Assembly (NCBI GenBank): GCA_037042915.1
Contig: CM073199.1
Span: forward strand, 806,001-870,000
DNA: 64,000 nt
Reading direction: 5' to 3'
Source: Auricularia sp. M13
Lineage: Eukaryota > Basidiomycota > Agaricomycetes > Auriculariales > Auriculariaceae
Part shown: one piece after another, positions 1-10,832 of the stretch
Numbering within the stretch: position 1 is the first letter of the stretch
Layout: every line of letters begins with the position of its first letter
The notes under the pieces: model-generated
Seen by the model: only the letters and a program-made list of their open reading frames with translations
The model's database searches: none
Told to the model about the DNA's origin: nothing
Made by a program: the position numbers and the translations under genes

Positions 1-627
1 CGCCCGCAAACAGGCGCGCGAGTCGTCAGCGCCAGCGCCAGCGCTTACACCGCTGCCTGAACAATGACCCTATATACCCATCTCATCACGTAGGTCTCGC
101 ACTCCCAAGTCCCCCTGCCCCGCAGAGAGCTGACTTAGCGTTATGGCAGTTATACCAATCGCTCCCTTTCAACACTCAGTTCCCGGACACGATTCGCGTT
201 GAATATGACCCGGATGTCCCTGCCTGCCAGCGACACGCCCATATCTACGTGCCCTATTTGCCTCTCTGACACAGTGTGGACTCGGATGTCTTTTCGTTTG
301 CCTCCTTCATTTGTGTTTCTCACTTGTATCTGCTAGTTTCATCTTACATAAGGTATCTTGCCCTGGCTGACATAGACTGTCACGTGATACTGTAGCCATT
401 AGATAGATCCGTATCATACTCAAGGTTCGGCTCCCCGTCCGATGCTGAGACGATGCTTTCCTAGGATTTGCAGGCTCCCAGAGTTCGAGGAGCTGAGCTC
501 GGTCAGTGACACACCTCGGAAATGTAACTCAGAGACTTCTACAAGAAACCTTGTAAAGCTTTCAGAAGTTTCCTGCTGATACCCTTTGCGCAGCCTGCAG
601 GTAGTATTTTCAATGATCCCACCAACC

Positions 628-653
628 GGAAGGAAGGAAGGAAGGAAGGAAGG
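628..653. repeat. GGAA microsatellite
   Basis: About six and a half uninterrupted copies of the tetranucleotide GGAA lie in otherwise ordinary sequence. A CCTT run (the same motif on the other strand) occurs in units 1 and 2 of the array at about 34610 and 43924, but these are simple-sequence runs and need not be related. Confidence 0.9.
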
Positions 654-1779
654 TCTATTCCGAGAGTTATCCCGACATTTCTAGGCAAATTTTGTCATCG
701 CTCCCAGGACTCGCAGTCAAGCTAAAGCTCAACGTGCCCACTGACGCCTACGCTAAGCAGCCGGCCGTCCAGCTCTTCGCCCTCTACGAGCCATCGTAAA
801 CCAGATCCCTCCCCGCCGATTCCGCCTACACGCGATGAGCGCAACAAAAGATCTACTGGCATCCTATATATATAGGGGGCACTGGCTATATGACTCCTCC
901 ACTTTGAGCTTTGTTGAGTGTCAATGGTCGGCCGCGTTGTGTCCATATAGGTCGTGCAAAAGTGTAGATATCTCGATGTCATGGTCATCGATTCGACGGA
1001 ACCTGCGAGGGAAGATACAGATTTCCGTATACAGAGGTGCGAGCACCGGGCAGTCATATACTCCAAGGCTTCGACCCTGATAATGGCATGGATTGTACAT
1101 CCATGCCGCGGGTCGATGCGAGCCATGTCTTTCGTTGCCGTAGGCGGCAGGCTGACAGCCATGGTCTTTTTGGGAGTACTTATAGCGTGCACGGCCGCAC
1201 TTGCTTTGCTTGCCTTAGTTTCGTAACTTTATGAGAAGATACTGTGAGCATGCGACATCAGGCTGCGCGGACAGCAGCCAAGTCGACAGATGGCTCAGCG
1301 GTGACACGGTGCAAGACGCGTCTCTCTTTGCCGGTCCGCTGCTTGAATTCACTAAGCAGCTCGTGTTGACCATGTGTGTCGACATTGTGAGAGTGCGGGT
1401 GCAGGTTGAGCAACACTAGTGGGCCTTTCGGTGTGTAGATCACACAGCAACAACGTCATGGGCATGCACACGGCCGGATATCAACATATTGGGCCATATG
1501 TATGGGACCAGCATGCATCATAAGTTGTTAAGAGCCGTGCAGTATACATTACTGTGCGCACCCGGGACAGAAAGTTTCTTTGGCCTCAGCGAGTTGCGCG
1601 CGTGTACAGCACGTAAGGCGACCAAGCAGCAACAGCAATAGAGGGTATGCACAGCCCCCACGTATTGCACCAGGCATACTTATTTTCCAGCACTCACACG
1701 CACGGTATGAGCTCAGAACGGCGGACTATGGTTGCGCTCGGGACAATGAGACATGGATGTAGCGCAGATGCACGTTCAA

Positions 1780-2220
1780 GGTCCCCGTTATCGTCGCCGG
1801 AGCAGCCCCGCGTCCGATATATCGACGGTATGTGCAGATAGATGGGCACCCAGTGCAAGGATGCAGTAGGTCAGCGAGCGCGGGCGGGCCAGTTGCCTGT
1901 TTGGAGCCACAACGTGCAACGACGATGGCTCATGGTGAGCAGCACCGATATCTGGGATATACGCGCACGTCGCGACCAGCGGTTATGCAAGCAAGCCCAT
2001 AGCATAGCGCGATGGAGCTGGATGGGAGGTGGGGACAGCCCGCGCTACAGTTTTCCCAAGCGTTGGTCCAGGCGTCTTAGGCCGGCCATCTTGCGCCATC
2101 GCCGAAGTACCCCTGCACCTCTACAGCGTAGACGGTATGAGCAGGTGTGTGGGTACTCTGCGATGCGAGATGGTGGGTTCACGAGCGCGCACTGGCCGAT
2201 TGCCTATTTAGGAACCGGGT
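1780..2220 (+). repeat. Diverged direct duplication of about 120 bp
   Basis: The stretch around 1790-1905 and the stretch around 2095-2215 align imperfectly in direct orientation, about 308 bp apart. Shared landmarks are GACGGTATG at about 1825 and 2132, GAGCGCG downstream, and TTGCCT(G/A)TTT near 1896 and 2203. This is an old duplication in the region upstream of SOD2. Neither copy encodes anything I recognise. Confidence 0.45.
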
Positions 2221-2304
2221 TCGGCCGGAGGCTTTGGTAAGACCTGACGTCAGGATTTTGCCGACGGTCCGAACTCATTCTTCTGCTTTCGACAACCATC
2301 CAGC

Positions 2305-3215
2305 ATGCTTTCTCTCGCTCGCAACGCGCTCAGGCCAGCGTCAGCGGCCCGCCGCACCTTTGCTCGCGTACCGGCTGCGCTCGCGTCGCTGCACACACTG
2401 CCCGAGCTCCCGTATGCTTACAACGTGCGTCCTGCATGCGCAACTTTGCTATTTGCTGGCTGAACGAGTTTCTGTACCTGCCAGGCTCTGGAGCCGTACA
2501 TCTCTGAGGAGATTATGAAGCTGCACCATTCGAAGCACCACCAAACTTACGTTAATGGCTTGAACGCGGCCGAGGAGCAGTACGCGAAGGCCACAAGCGT
2601 CAAGGAGGTCATTGCGCTCCAGGCAGCGATCAAGTTTAACGGTGGAGGTGAGCAGCGCGTTGCAATTGCGAGATGCATAAATGTTGAAGTTCTTATGCTT
2701 ATCATAATTTCAGGCCACATTAACCACTCGCTCTTCTGGAAGAACCTCGCGCCCAACTCTGAGGGTGGCGGCCAACTGCCGGAGGGCGCGTTCAAGAACG
2801 CTCTTGAGCGCGACTTTGGGTCTATCGAGAACTTCAAGAAAGAGTTGAACACGCAGACCGCGGCCGTCCAGGGCTCTGGGTGGGGCTGGCTCGGCTACAA
2901 CCCCAAGTCGAAGAAGCTCGAGGTCGTGACGACCGCGAACCAGGACCCACTCATCAGTAAGTCTGTCTTGAGGATGGAGGGTCGGGACTCTGACGTATTA
3001 TGTCGCAATAAGCCCATATCCCGATTATTGGCATCGATATCTGGGAGCACGCGTTCTACCTCCAGTACAAGAACGTCAAGCCCGACGTACGTGCCCGGCT
3101 CTTCTGCTACTGTATACCTTGACGCTAACGTTTCCTTTCAAAGTACCTCAATGCCATCTGGAATGTCATCAACTTCAAGGAAGCAGCGAAGCGCTACGAG
3201 GAGGCTTCCAAGTAA
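2305..3215 (+). CDS. SOD2: Mitochondrial manganese superoxide dismutase, 5 exons
   Basis: This enzyme dismutates superoxide to hydrogen peroxide and oxygen in the mitochondrial matrix. Exons are 2305-2424, 2485-2647, 2714-2956, 3013-3086 and 3144-3215; all introns are GT-AG, 56-66 nt long, and the phases agree, giving 223 residues, a normal length for the family. Residues 1 to about 28 are rich in Arg, Ala and Ser with no acidic residues, as expected of a matrix presequence. The four metal ligands are present: His54 (in LHHSKHH), His99 (in GGGHINHS), and Asp184 and His188 (in [10 protein letters not shown]). The WGWLG segment of the dimeric and tetrameric MnSODs is also present. The start is the only upstream ATG that gives a targeting sequence in frame. 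The gene converges on the F-box gene that ends at 3734. Assignment as Mn rather than Fe type rests on overall similarity to fungal MnSOD. Confidence 0.96.
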
Positions 3216-3733
3216 GGCTTCTGGTTGACGCGCGTGAAATGAACTGTGTATCGTCACGAAAACTTGCATTAAACAGGATTGGACTTTTCCTCTAGTACTG
3301 TACCCGTCAGCGCACTGAATATTCTTCAAGCCGCACGAAGATCCGAGGGCAGTATGTACTAAATGTCTTGCCAGTCGCGTCCAACCTGCGCCTACTCCGG
3401 TTATTGGATCGCAATGGTGTGCAGCCTGCTTGCAAGCTGAGTAGATCTTCGAATGCACGCGCTCGGTCTCTCCGACTCTTTTACTTGGCCTCGCGTCTAT
3501 TGGCGCTTCACCTGCACTATTTGGATTTTACGGCAGCCGTATATAATCTGGCTTTAGCTGACGCAAACTGGTTCATTGTTTGGGGACAATACTCTATCAT
3601 CGATCATCAGCGGTTTATGCCAGGCTCACGCACGAAGGTCTGCGCCAGTTTCCTCACAGGAGGCCCCATTCCACCCTGCAGTAGATGTGAGTTGTTCGAG
3701 TCTAATGTCGCATGTCCAGATTTGTCCATGTGC
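3216..3733. other. Convergent intergenic region
   Basis: This 518 bp gap separates the stop codons of two convergent genes and should hold both 3' ends. The last 70 bp or so before 3734 resemble the sequence just before 6014, so the F-box gene duplication extends past the stop codon. I see no RNA gene or further coding potential. Confidence 0.6.
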
Positions 3734-5592
3734 TTACCCTCCAGGAAAGGCTTTGTCGTACACGTCCTCATATACTAGGTGCGGATACTCGTCCGTGTCG
3801 GCGCCTCCAGAGGCAAAATCGTGATACACGGACCACGTCCTCCACTTCATGCTGCCGCGGGACCAACACAATAGCGCCAGCGTATCTACGAACGGTACGC
3901 GCAGCGCAATGATTCGCGCCTGCGTCTCCAGGAAGAGGGAGAGTTTGTCCCAGTAGTCCGGCGGCTTTACCAAGCCGGCGTACTCCTCGGCCATGTTGTC
4001 GTCGACGAAGCAGAAGTTGAGCTTGAGGACACGCACAGACTGGAACGCTGCGAGGGCATCTGCAACAGATTCCTGCAGTGCTACCGATTGAGCACAACAT
4101 AATGAGTAGACCAATGAGGTGGGATGGCACTCACGACTGGTGTGGTAAGCTTGCCCTTGTACCAAGCATCGTGGACATTGGTATCCTGCGGGTAACGATG
4201 GAGCTCGAGCAAGCGGAGACGAGGGCATGACTGAGATAGAAGCCCTAGCATGTCAAACTCGTTTCCATCCTCGAGATAGACAAGCTCGAGAGCTTCGAGC
4301 GTGGTGAGCGACATCTTGCCGACGATGCTCAAAACTTCGGAGCACGTCAGAATCGGTTCTTTTTGTCCAGAGTTACGCCAGCGATACATGTTACGGGCGT
4401 CGTAGTACCGCGGGGTATCTCTTAGAGCTAGTTGGTGCAGATCTAGTGGGAGGTGCAGGAAGACTCGGTCGTCTGGAGAAGGATGCGAGAGAGTGAGATG
4501 AAATAGGTGCGAGAGAGCACCAGTCTGATAGGCAGTTGCCTCTGGCTCACAGGGACAAACGATGAGAGGGTCCGTGCCACGCTCGAGGGCGATGGTTAAA
4601 GAGCGCAGCTGAGGCATCATGCCCAGCAGTTGCATCCAAGGTATATCGAGCATTGCAGGACCACGAGTGACGGAGAATACCCGCAGCGATGGCCATGGAG
4701 CAACTGCCAGAGCTGAAAGCTGTGTCGAATACCCGGACAACGTGAGAGACTCCAGTCGGGGGCGTAGGTGAGCCAGAAATCTGTTAAGGCACTCCAAGTG
4801 CGACGCAGCAAATCCAGGAGGAACCCGGCGACCCAGGACATGTTCCGGGAAATCAATGCGCAATGTGCCCAAGGAAATGCCAGCGCTTGCGGCGATAAAA
4901 GTATCGATTCCGTCCTCCGCAGCGCAAAGCCAGATGCTACTCATGGTCAAATTGCGCAAAGTTGGAGACGTCATAAAGACGAGCAAGTGCTGCAGCGGCT
5001 CCTGCCTCTCAGTCCCTTCACCGTGCCAATACACGCTCGATAAGTGCGGCATCTGTCGAAGGAATGACTGGGAAATATCCCAGCGGCCCCAGAATCTAGG
5101 AGGATACACATGCAGATAGCTATCATGGCCGGGTGAGAATCAATTTTTTTTTTCGGAGATAATATACTACTTACTGGATATATGGCCATACACCCACGGG
5201 AGGTAGCTGCGTAGGATCCATGCACACTATGCGAAAGAGGAGAGGGCGAATGAGTACCCGCATCTGACGATTGACCATGGATAATGGAATCAAGCGATCA
5301 GAAATTGTTTTGGGCAACGGTGCATCGAGATGAGATACAGAGGGAAGTCTCGAGAGCTTCCAAGCTTCTTGGAGATGTTCGAAGACGAGCTGAAGTAGTT
5401 CTAGAGGCAGACTGAGAATGCCCGACCTGTAGTAAGCTTTAGAGCTAGCAATGCACTCGAAAAGGTTTCATGCCTAGTAACGGATTGTGATGTGTGTGAT
5501 GAGCCTTGTGAACCGCTATCCACTTCACGAGAACGATGACGGCGCAGCAAGACGCGAAGAAATCTGCGAAGAATGCGATAGATGGGTGCCAT
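3734..5592 (-). CDS. F-box / leucine-rich-repeat-like protein (copy 1)
   Basis: This is probably a substrate-recognition subunit of an SCF ubiquitin ligase. An F-box-like helix (ILSLPLELLQLVFEHL, about 5360-5415) is followed by about 450 residues rich in evenly spaced Leu with LRR-like strands. That layout is common in the large F-box families of Agaricomycetes. Well-supported exons are 5175 and upward, 5119-4135 and 4072-3734, joined by GT-AG introns 5174-5120 (55 nt) and 4134-4073 (62 nt) with agreeing phases. The stop is TAA at 3734-3736. The N-terminal piece from ATG 5592 (MAPIYRILRRFLRVLLRR) is conserved in copy 2 but lies in another frame from the F-box, so a further intron of about 30-110 nt is implied; I could not fix its borders. 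There is no stop in the main exons, so this copy looks functional. The substrate is unknown. Confidence 0.75.
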
Positions 5593-6013
5593 GAGAGCCT
5601 TCGAGACACGATCACGGAGTACGGCGTTGAACTAAGAGTGCTCTGTGAAACTTGGTCTTCGGCGTGATTTGGTGCATAGAAAGGAGCTGCCTCCGCTTCG
5701 GCGCCTGCTATACTGAAGGTGGGTAAAGTAACGTAAACAATGTAAACATAGTCTCATAATCGTTCCGAACAGCCGGCCAGGCCCGTTTTCGGACAGCAAC
5801 GACGCGGGACTCTGCGCTCTCCGTCCAAGTCGGCATCATTCAATGTCTCAACATATTCAAATCATATTGGTACACGCGAGACGCCACAGTTTGGTATGTG
5901 TAGTTCTCGAGCCCCTTAACCCGTGACAACGCACGTCAGGCCCCATCATCAAAACTGCTCCGATTCCATCCTGCAGTAGATGTCAGTTCTTCGAGTCTAT
6001 CGCATTTTCAGAG
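5593..6013. other. Spacer between the tandem F-box genes
   Basis: This region holds the upstream sequence of copy 1 and the 3' flank of copy 2. The last 70 bp or so match the 3' flank of copy 1. The sequence around 5760 (GTTCCGAACAGCCGGCC) resembles 8796 onwards (GTTCCGAACGGCCACC), which suggests that the duplication also covered upstream DNA and that the MITE was inserted later into the upstream region of copy 2. No coding signal was seen. Confidence 0.5.
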
Positions 6014-7893
6014 CTATCCATGTGCGCACCCTCCAGGGTAGGCCTTGTCGTACACATCCTCATACACCAGGTGCGGATACTCGTCCGCATCGGCGGCGCC
6101 AGGGGCCTGGTGAGCATGATACACAGACCACGTCCTCCAGCTCATTCGGCCGCGGATCCAACACAACAGCGCCAGCGTCTCTACGAATGGTGCGCGCCGC
6201 GCAATGATTTGCGCCTGCGTCCCGAGGAAGACGTAAAGTCTGTCCCAGTAGTCCGGCGGCTTTCGCACGCCGGCGTACTCCTCGCCTATGTTCTTGTCGA
6301 CGAAGCAGAAGTTGAGCTTGAGGATACGCACGGATTGAAAGGCTGCGAGCGCGTCCGCAATTGCTTCCTGCAGCAAGACCAATTGAGCACAGTGTAATCG
6401 GTAGAACGATGATGTGGATGGCACTCACGACTGGTGTGGTAAGCGTGCCTTTATACCAGGCGTCGTAGGTATTGGGGACCTCCGGGTAACGATGGAGCTC
6501 AAGCAAACGGAGACCAGGACAGGACTGAGACAGAAGCTCTAGCATTTCGAACTCGTTGCCGTCCTCGAGATAGACAAGCTCGAGAGCCTCGAGCCTGGTG
6601 AGCGACATCTTGCCGACAATGCTCAAGACTTCGGAGCACGTCAGAATCGGCTCCTTTTGTCCAGAGTTCTGCCAGCGATAAGGTGTACGGGCGTCGTAGT
6701 ATCGAGGGGTATCCCTTAGGGCTAGTTGGAGAAGATCTGGCGGCAGATATTGAAATACTGCGTCGTCTGTCGAAGGATGCGAAACAGTAAAATGAGATAG
6801 GTGCGAGAGAGCAGTGCGAGCATGGACGCTTGTTTCTTGCTCATGAGGGCAAATGAGTAAAGGGTCTATGCCACGCTCGAGCGCGATGGTCAAAGAGCGC
6901 AGCTGAGGCATCATGCCCAGCAGTTGCATCCAAGGTACGTCGAGACGGCAGGACCACGAGTGACAGAGAACAGTCGCAGCGACGGCCATGGAGCAACTGC
7001 CAGGGACGAAAGCTGTGTCGAATACCCGGATAATGTGAGAGACTCCAGTCGGGGACGTAAGTGAGCAAATATGCTGTTGAGGCACTCCAAGTGCGACGCG
7101 GCAAATCCAGGAGGAACCTCGCGGTCCAGGACAACATGTTCCGGGAAATCAATGCATAATGCACGCAAGGATACGCCAGCGCTCGCAGGGATAAAAAGGT
7201 CGGTTCCGTCCTCCGCAGCGCAAAGCCAGACGCTACTTATGGTGAGATTGCGCAAAGTTGAAGACGTCATAAAGACCAGCAAGTGCCCAAGCGGCTCCTG
7301 CTTCCTATTGCCTTCACCGTACCAATATACGCTCGATAAATGCGGCATCTGCTGAAGGAATGACTGGGAAATAGCCCAGGGGCCCCAGAATCCGGTATAC
7401 ACATTTAGGTAGCTGTCATGGCCGGGTGAGAACTTTTCTATTATTGATGATGATACGCACTGAATATGTGGCCATAGGCCAGGGGGAGGTAGCTGGGTGG
7501 GATCCATCCGCACTATGCGGAAGAGCAGAGGTCGAATGAGCACCCGCATCTCACGATTGACCAGGGATAATGGAATCAAAGGTGCAGAAAATTTCCTTGG
7601 AAGCAGTGTGCCGAGCTTTGATACAGAGGGAATTCCGAAGAGCTTCCAACCATCTGTGATATTTTCAAAGATGAGCTGGAGTAGTTCTGGAGGCAGGCCA
7701 AGAATGCCAGGCCTGTAGTAAGCTTTAGAACCAGCAATACGCTCTAAAAAGTTTCGTGCCTGGTAATGGGCTGTAATGCATGTGATGAATTATGAGAGCC
7801 GCCATCCACTTCAGGAGAAGGAGCACGGGCCCGGCGTAGCAAGACGCGAAGAAATTTGCGAAGAACGCGATGGATGGGGGTGATGACGCGCAT
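6014..7893 (-). pseudogene. F-box / leucine-rich-repeat-like gene, copy 2, frameshifted
   Basis: This is a tandem paralogue of the 3734-5592 gene, clearly alignable along its whole length. It keeps the F-box-like segment (ILGLPPELLQLIFENI, about 7660-7710), the LRR-like region and the C-terminal exon ending in KAYPGGCAHG. Both well-defined introns are conserved in place and phase (7460-7413, 48 nt; 6428-6368, 61 nt). Near 6945 one base is missing relative to copy 1, so the frame ending in VTRGPAV shifts away from the frame that continues with DVPWMQLLGMM. In addition, the N-terminal conserved frame meets a stop near 7750 unless it is spliced out. I call it a probable recent pseudogene; a sequencing error at 6945 is the alternative. 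The conserved N-terminal frame begins at ATG 7893. Confidence 0.7.
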
Positions 7894-8056
7894 TGCCTGC
7901 CAGACAAAATCAGAGAGTGCGTTGTTCAGATAGAAAGGTCACGCACAGATAGAAATGTCGGAAAGTTGGTTCGGCGTGGTTTGGTGGGTCAAGAGTTGCT
8001 TGCTGCGGAGCTGCCGGTCGCGGTGACGGTAGAGGCAGCCTCCCGCTGCGGAGCTG

Positions 8057-8792
8057 TACAGTCATGGACCGGTCCTTGACACACAACTTTGAATTTCCAT
8101 CGCGGGGCTTTGTATTTTACTTCCCCTCTCAAAATTTCTATGCAGTCCGCTAAAGATGTGTCTTGGCTACGCCCTCGAGAAGTTTCATGTCGGGGGAATT
8201 AGTTTAAGGTGAGAACGAGCACGATTATCTGAACGGGTGCAAAACGGCCAAACCCGGCTCCTTGACACAGGCCCGTTCAGTGTGCTTGCCCGCGCCCACA
8301 GCAGCCCTTCGACGAGATTCGTGCATCCCAATGGCATGGGACTTGATGAAAACGTCAAAAATAGTTATATTCTATTATCTGCAGTCATGAAAGTCGCTTA
8401 TATTGAGTTATGTTCCCAACAGCAAACATCGGCTTTCTTGCTGTCCACTTCTGACGACCAAGGAATGGAGATTTTGACTACCTTTTTTTTTTTCAGAGGT
8501 AGATATATGTGTATGTCTACTGATAGAGGGGTTTTGAATTGAGACACTGTGCTGAGTCCTGAGGAAAGACGCAGGGGAAAGCTTGCCCGTCGGTAATGAC
8601 CGAACATTTGTGAATGCTTCGCTTATTGCCCAGGCATTTGGAGTCCATTTGCTCTGCAACTTCGCATTATCATAGACATAACTAGTGTATACATTTGAGA
8701 GTTGAAGCCATAATATTTGAGGCTGAATTGCAGCTTCGGGAAGAGATTGTGTCAAGGACCGGTGCTGTGTCAAGGACCGGTCCATGACTGTA
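8057..8792. mobile_element. MITE of the Tc1/mariner-pogo type with perfect TIRs
   Basis: The element proper is 8059-8790 (732 bp). Its ends are perfect 24 bp inverted repeats beginning CAGTCATGGACCGGTCCTTG, flanked on both sides by TA (8057-8058 and 8791-8792), the classic Tc1/mariner target duplication; a CAGT start is also typical of fungal pogo/Fot1 elements. The motif GTGTCAAGGACCGGT is repeated once more just inside the right end (8749-8763), and CCTTGACAC recurs at 8260-8268. No transposase-like frame exists inside, so it must rely on an autonomous relative elsewhere. It sits about 160 bp upstream of the F-box copy 2 start. The perfect ends suggest recent movement. Confidence 0.85.
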
Positions 8793-9238
8793 ATTGTTCC
8801 GAACGGCCACCGGCCCGAGGCTTCGTTCCGGTTGTCGCGGCGCTCGTTGGGAAGACTTAGATCCCCATCGCCCGCTTTCTCCCATTGGCTTTGGATAGCC
8901 CAGTTTCCCCCCGCACGAAACCCTGCATGCCAAACGCACAATGGACGACGCCGCGTGACGGATGGCTTCAAGCTGGCACAATGAATCTCTCTGTCTATTT
9001 CTGCAAGAATTAATCGCGTGCTCACTTCCGCTCAGTGCTTACCCTTTCACAGGATTCTTGGGAGCCCTAACTCCCCGAGGGATTTCATTTCCGTCGCGAC
9101 TATGCGCTGGCCAAACATGAAACTTTGGTAGTTACCTGAGGGCCGATACTGAGACCGACCTTTAAGCGTTCAGAACCCCTCACGGCATCCCCGAAATGAC
9201 CTTTACCGGCCGCCGACTATCACAATAGGAGTGTTCAG
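8793..9238. other. Intergenic region right of the MITE
   Basis: This stretch lies between the MITE and the protease-like gene promoter. The first 40 bp or so look like the continuation of the F-box copy 2 upstream region, interrupted by the MITE. I see no gene here. Confidence 0.5.
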
Positions 9239-9247
9239 TATATAAGG
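9239..9247 (+). promoter_or_regulatory. TATA box of the A1 protease-like gene
   Basis: The sequence TATATAAGG lies about 60 bp upstream of the ATG at 9308. This is a normal distance for a fungal TATA promoter with a short leader. Confidence 0.55.
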
Positions 9248-9307
9248 ACCGGATAGCACCGTGCAGCACTCACCAGCGCACCTTCAGCCCCGCTTGCCTG
9301 ACGTACT

Positions 9308-10388
9308 ATGGCAACAGGCAAACATTCGGATACGTCCTTCGTCATCTTGAACCTCTCGCGGCCTAAAACGAAGATTTCGTATCGGGATGCAGTAAGTGGA
9401 GGTCGTTCAATCTTCATGGGATTCCGGCTGAACGATCACTAGTATATCGGAGATGTGCTTTCACATCAGCTAGGAACACCTGGTGACATGCATCCCAGCG
9501 ATCCGAGTGTCGGCGCCGGCATCTACTACTACAGCGGTTCACTCTGGGAGAAGAAGGTTCCGAACTCGCCGATCGCCGCTGCAGCGCCTCCTCCAACCGC
9601 GAATACGCACACATACACGACCCAGTCCTCGATCAGTCCCCCTCAGCAAACATCAGAGGCTTCAAGAAATGTTCCTGTGATGTTGACTCCAATGGCGACG
9701 GTACATTCGGCTGCGGGATGGACTGCACACAGGGCTCCACCACCAGCCCCTGGATTTACAACTGATGATCAGTATTATGTACCTTCTCAGACGCTCACCG
9801 ACTATGAGAGAACACCGTATCTTCATACTGGTCATGCTGAGCAGATCCGAGAACGCCGTGACCCGCGGTACAATTGTGAGTTTTTGATGTTACAGTACTT
9901 CATTGCATCGAGATGCGTATTAATGTGAAATCAGACTGTTATGGTGCTCGAGTTGTATGTGGAAGCTTCCAAGGTCACCGTCCACCGCTAACATATTTCG
10001 TTTGAGCAGATGCTCTTTCCCAACGATTCTCTCCAGCCTGTCAGTCGTGGGGGCGTCCCTGTGGTTTATGATCTGCTCATCGATAGTGGTGAGCGCGCGA
10101 TCATCTTCCCATAATCTAGATTCTGACTTTCATGACAGCCGGGCTTTCAGACAGGTGAGGTCTTTGAGATTGCCGTGCTTTATGCTGACAGCTCAGCTGG
10201 GTGTTTGTCAAGAACTGTCGTTGGACAGTGACGCGTCGCCTGGGGCTTGGGTCGTTGGACGCTGTGAGCAAGCTGGCGAGGGGTACTTCGTGTTCGCGGC
10301 AAAGACTACCTACGGCACATTCCGGTGTACTATACAGCGAACGGAGGTTGCCGAGGGCACTACAAGCACGCAACCAGAAGATATTCTG
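9308..10388 (+). pseudogene. A1 (pepsin-like) aspartic protease-like gene, 5' part
   Basis: Exons with agreeing phases are 9308-9391, 9443-9875, 9935-9954, 10010-10085, 10139-10154 and 10197 onward, with GT-AG introns of 42-59 nt. They encode a Pro/Thr-rich leader, then YDLLID joined across a phase-1 intron to TGLSDSWV, giving the first catalytic motif DTG with the usual trailing Trp. The coding sequence is cut at 10388 by a retrotransposon. The rest of the gene resumes beyond 23265 after a duplicated 183 bp segment. I infer an A1 protease-like protein from four landmarks shared with the 3' part: DTG, the FDGLLALGRG segment, the second DSG and the NFFRTFIVGF end. Neither half alone can make an active enzyme. 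The 16 and 20 nt mini-exons are the least certain part of the model. Confidence 0.6.
10206..10388 (+). repeat. Left copy of a 183 bp host-gene duplication
   Basis: This segment of the protease-like gene is repeated at 23265-23447 in the same orientation with two base differences (about 99% identity). Directly after it the retrotransposon starts. If the element is set aside, the match continues for three more bases (ACA) and then ends. The duplication therefore arose before the retrotransposon insertion and is recent. Confidence 0.9.
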
Positions 10389-10512
10389 TGTAACGCCCGC
10401 TCTCTCCTTGCCGCTGACTGATAGTTATCCAGTTCTTGCTTACCCGGGAACTAGGATAGACTTGCGCGGCATTTGAGATTGTAACAAGACTTGTTCGGAT
10501 TTGCAATAAAAC

Positions 10513-10586
10513 ATTACCCCAGCTCAGAATCGAACTAATGACATGGTTACAACAATCGGGCAACTTAACCACTGGACCAATAATCC
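10513..10586 (-). other. Degenerate tRNA-like sequence inside the LTR
   Basis: Read on the minus strand, this segment has a box-A-like TGGTCCAGTGGTTA, a box-B-like AGTTCGATTC at the expected spacing, and a plausible T-arm. The D and anticodon stems do not pair well, so it is not a functional tRNA gene. The same sequence is in the right LTR at about 21503-21576. It may be a captured tRNA fragment or internal pol III promoter relic. Confidence 0.4.
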
Positions 10587-10832
10587 TTTGGTATGGGTAG
10601 TTCGCGACTTAGCCCAATGCCGTCGCATCTGCTCGATTGTACAGTCTCAACCCGAAAAACCAACTCCGGATCTCGAGCCGGCCGAGGACACGCGTCTGCG
10701 TTCGAACGGGGCGCGCGCGTCCTTCGAGCTGCGGATAGCTCGGGACCGAGGGAATCGAGGCTGCCGGCGCGGCGCGATACCCCGGCCGCTGGTCAGCGCG
10801 CCGCCGAGTCGTTATCCTGCCGTCGGTACCGA

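Larger units (their letters stand above)
1..2304. other. 5' flank without a confident gene
   Basis: No recognisable protein family was found in this stretch on either strand. The longest open frame is a 156-codon minus-strand frame (722-1192) with no motif I recognise and no obvious splice partners. The remaining frames are short and overlap each other. The final part holds an imperfect duplication (about 1780-2220) and must include the promoter of the downstream superoxide dismutase gene, but no clean TATA box is visible close to its start codon. Confidence 0.5.

Noticed and set aside
722-1192. 156-codon minus-strand frame near the left end
   Set aside because: No family, no splice partners and no promoter signal; overlapping plus-strand frames of similar quality exist.
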